Positions 60,809-64,000 of a stretch of DNA of 64,000 nt are shown piece by piece. This DNA is from Drechslerella dactyloides (Eukaryota > Ascomycota > Orbiliomycetes > Orbiliales > Orbiliaceae), in the NCBI GenBank assembly GCA_020064725.1, contig JAGTWJ010000019.1:3224001-3288000 (forward strand), written 5' to 3'. Each line of letters starts with the position of its first letter. The first letter of the stretch is position 1. The notes beneath the pieces are model-generated. The model worked only from the letters and a program-made list of their open reading frames with translations. It ran no database searches and had not been told where the DNA came from. Both the position numbers and the translations under genes were made by a program.

Positions 60809-63146
60809 TCAGAGACAAGAAGGCTTCACGGGGCCCACGTAGTCGTCCTCGGCTATGTGGCCTGTAATTGTTAAAAGTTCCTTGATCATTCCTTGGTCCC
60901 CGTTGCAGCGCCGGTTGATGAATTCCTCAAGCTTAAGCCGTTCTATCCCCTTCTGCTGCCGGTACCTCTGCAGTGCTGATCGCAGGCGCTCGTTCTCTTC
61001 CTGAAGCGGCGATTTTCCGGGCATGGCGTAACTGGGTTCCCGTTTGACCCGGGTCTTGCCCAGCGCCCCGTTGTTGTAGTACGAGCTATGCTGCTCTAGC
61101 ATTCTTGCCCGGTACTCTTCGATTTGCTCATCCGTGTCCTCCTCCTCTCGCTTCGGCGTCTCGGCTTCGAGCAGAGGCCCGACAGAGATGTTTGTGATGC
61201 TGCCAGATCGAGCTTCTCGAAATATGAGTCGGTCTGTCAGGCGCCGTTCATGTTAGAATCTTATATATGGACAAATATTGAGTGAATCCTTTGGAAAACT
61301 TACCTCCTGCAGTTGCCGGGGGCGGCTCTGGACCAGCCCTCAGGATATCGGAGAATGGTGGTCGAGAGCTGCCCGGGCTGCCCGTCTTCCTTTGCGAAGG
61401 GTTCGGGTCTGGAGGAGGCGGGTTGCCGTTGAGGATATGGCTTGTGTTGAGGGGAGAGATGGACGCTAGCTTATTGTGCTCACGCATTCCGCCCCCTCGA
61501 CGATCGAAATCAGGTTTCCGAGAGACATCGTCTGCGGGTTTATCCCACCGGGGTCGGTCCAAGGGGAGGTCGCTGAGATGTGGGAGGTCGCCGAGGCGAG
61601 GGAGCGTGTTCTGCGGCGCAGGAACAGAAGGAGGGACCGGAACTGGAGTCTCCCACTTGCCGCTTACCTCCCTGCTCCGGTCTGGAGGCAGAGGGGAATA
61701 TCTGCCGCCAAAATCCCTACCACGATGATGATCCATCTGCTCGCTGTGGAATATGGGTTGTCTGGTAAAAGTTTCCGAGCCTCTTCGTGCGTTGATGGGG
61801 GGGAATGGTGTGTGGCATATCGGTGAAGGCGGCCCTCTCGACGGACCGAAATCGCCTGGCCCGGGTCGAGAATCAGGGATCTGGCTGCCAGGCATCCTGT
61901 CGGGTTCGGGTGCACGGGGAGGCCAGGGAGAGTCGGAGTTTGGTCGAGCAGTCGATCCTGACTCTAGCGGCTTGAAGGAAGATATTGGAGGGATTTGACC
62001 AGCGGAAGAAACGGGGAGATGGTGTCTGTGTAAGAACGGATTGAAAGACGGTTGGGAGTTTTGTTGTTGGGATGGAGGGGGAGGAGCTGGAGGCTGAGGA
62101 GGTTGAGATCCAGTGAAGGAGTTGAAGGCAGGATATGCATATGAGGGCTGGGGCGTAGGACTGTTTGCGTCGTCTCCAGCAGAGTCTTCCAAAGAGTCTC
62201 GCCGCGGGCTGAGTCTCCGTCTCTTCGCTAAGGAAGTAGGGGAATGATAAACGGATTCAGAGTCTCTATAGCCATAAATCAATGCATCTTCTTCCATCTG
62301 CGCCTTTGTTCTCCGGCGTCTGGGCCGTTTATCCTTGGCACCGGGAGGACGTCCGTACCGCTTTCGAGAGCGTTCGTCGTCAAAGTCGCCGTCTCCAAAA
62401 GGTGTGGACGGACTCTGGATGGGTATTGCAGTTGGATAGCCCGAAAATGGGCGAGGCATAAATTCATCTCTTCTGCTGGAGACATCGTCGGGCGATGGAA
62501 ATGGAGAGCTGATAGGCGGCGGTACTTGCGAGCCCGCGGGTTGGAAAAAGGGCGTTGAACGGTGATGAGGAGGATGATGGTGGTGGAAACTTGGGAGGGA
62601 ATTCCCACTGCCATTGTGCGCCAGACTGGGCAGGGGCCCGGCCGCGCCTGTCATCTGATGATCTCCAAGGGTCGATGATACGCCTGGCAGCTTGTTATTT
62701 CTACCACCCGGGCCGGAGGGGCTTGCAGAATGAGGTCCTCCGCTGGGCAAGCTGGTTGTGATCGAGGAGACCGCAGTCGACGGCGTGGTCAGCGCGGACG
62801 ATGGATTCGAGGAGATCGTGCTGGCGGACTTGTGAATGACCGGGGAGACGCCCGTGATCAAAGATATGGCGGGCTTCTCAGCACCTGTGCCACTGCCAGG
62901 AGGCCGCTGGGGAACCGGAGATGGCGGGTGCGGCATCACGGCGTTTGCGGCACCGTCGACACTTGAGCGGAAACCGTTGTGAAAAAGGGCCTGGCCATTG
63001 TTATTTTTATATCCGTTGGACCGGGCTGGGCTGGCTGCGTTGCGGTGGGTCGTGCCGTTGGAGTTGGAGGTCGGATTCGAATTGGAGTTGGGGTTGGAGT
63101 TGGAGTTGGAGCTGGTGGGATGGGCGGCCTCGACAAGCGGCGCCAT
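60809..63146 (-). CDS. AT-hook protein with C-terminal coiled coil
   Basis: Model: complement(join(60809..61233, 61304..63146)), 755 aa, with one 70-nt intron (GTAAGT...CAG). The N-terminus has a Ser-Asn/Pro-Asn repeat (residues 13-30), matching a GGAGTT-type hexamer repeat in the DNA. Residues 261-279 carry an AT-hook core (GRPPG, 265-269) inside a strongly basic run, predicting minor-groove DNA binding in the nucleus. A second basic cluster (KRRRLSPRR) follows. The middle is Pro/Ser-rich and disordered. The C-terminal 140 residues look folded: acidic EAETPKREEEDTDEQ, then a likely coiled coil (689-722, EENERLRSALQRYRQQKG), then a short conserved-looking end. Probably a chromatin or transcription cofactor; I cannot name an orthologue. 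The start is the first ATG in the frame. Confidence 0.82.
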
Positions 63147-64000
63147 CGATTCGAACGGTCCTGCGCGCCCTGCGGATATCTATCAATACAACTGCACCGG
63201 ACCTCTGGGGGTATGCTCCGTATGTTATATCCCAAGCCCGCCTGTCTGTCTCTCTGTCTGTTTCAAAACTGATCAATCGGTTCAACCAGGCCGGGCTGTC
63301 GGGCGGACGAAGAGAAGAAGCAGCGGGTCCCGATCCAATTTAACCGCATCCAACGCCGCCAGCGAGGCCATCCAGACGCCGGCCGCTTCTTATACAGACA
63401 GAGACCGTACAGACGAGAAATAAAGAGTCCGATTCGCTTTTAAAAAAACGAACCGAGATTTATAAAGTTTATAACTCGCGAATAAAGCAAAATGGGACGT
63501 TCCAAAATAATAAAGCACCGCGGAAAAACAAAGGAAACGGAACCCGGGCGTACCTTCTCTTTATAGGACCATCGAATTCATCGACCTGGAATTGCGGACG
63601 GTAGCTGAAAGGGAGGGCAACCAGACGTGCTTGCGAACCAGCTAGCTATTTTAATCGTGTCTGGGATTGGAAGTAAATCTGCGAGGTGCGAGTCGAGATT
63701 TGGGCCCACAGTCTTATATTATTATAATAAGACCGAAGCGGCGTCTCCACTTTTTGGAAATGAGGACTGACCGACTGAAATTGAATGAATGAATAGCAGA
63801 GCGACAAGTAAGTAGTTTCGAGACAACCGCAAACTACTAGCCGTCGAGAAAAAAAAAAGTCTGGGCGAGGCGAGCGAGAGATATTGCAACAGGCGGTAGC
63901 TGGGTCAGCGTGAACGTTAAGTACTTTGAGCAGTCTGGGGGTGGGACGGCGGCGGATGGCTGTCTGTATTTTTGTCGTCGACTCTCAGCCAGTTCCCTCC
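63147..64000. promoter_or_regulatory. Upstream region of the AT-hook gene
   Basis: 854 bp to the window edge. 63420-63530 is AT-rich and could hold promoter elements; a TATTATTATAATAA palindromic stretch lies at 63718-63731. No gene is visible on either strand. Confidence 0.45.

Overview
The window comes from the nuclear genome of a filamentous ascomycete (Pezizomycotina, probably Sordariomycetes). The grounds are short GT-AG introns (mostly 50-130 nt), a Zn2Cys6 regulator with a fungal-specific C-terminal domain, a fungal-type peroxisomal Lon protease, a Cnl2/Nkp2 kinetochore protein, a Xi-class glutathione transferase and a tRNA-His gene with an intron. Genus assignment is not possible from sequence reading alone. 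All exon structures were worked out by hand from reading frame, splice signals and family knowledge; reading frame closes exactly across every spliced model given as confident.

Layout. 16-3139 (-) peroxisomal Lon2 with a C-terminal SHL targeting signal; 4301-7214 (+) polysaccharide lyase family 8; about 5 kb without a convincing gene; 12165-12767 (+) Cnl2/Nkp2; about 11 kb of gene-free sequence; 23677-25699 (+) Zn2Cys6 transcription factor; about 6.5 kb with only a doubtful spliced fragment; then a run of four minus-strand genes, 32186-44527: an unrecognised Pro-rich/helical protein, ECM4-like glutathionyl-hydroquinone reductase, ubiquitin-activating enzyme UBA1, and an unrecognised nuclear-looking protein. 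A sparse stretch follows with tRNA-His at 50260-50353 and a cryptic spliced fragment beside it; then an unrecognised, probably well-expressed gene (51340-52457, +) convergent with a hemerythrin-domain gene (52800-53657, -); about 7 kb of gene-free sequence; and an AT-hook protein (60809-63146, -).

The genes do not form an obvious pathway or biosynthetic cluster. They are mainly housekeeping functions (protein turnover by Lon2 and UBA1, redox detoxification, chromosome segregation, transcription) separated by unusually large intergenic tracts that carry short tandem repeats, palindromes and a recurrent TGCAGGTA octamer. No intact transposon, CRISPR array or rRNA gene was seen. The most interesting points are the possible isoform switch at the N-terminus of the glutathione transferase, the PL8 lyase with no visible secretion signal and a basic tail, the tRNA-proximal cryptic gene with a textbook intron, and the unrecognised polyQ/polyE gene.
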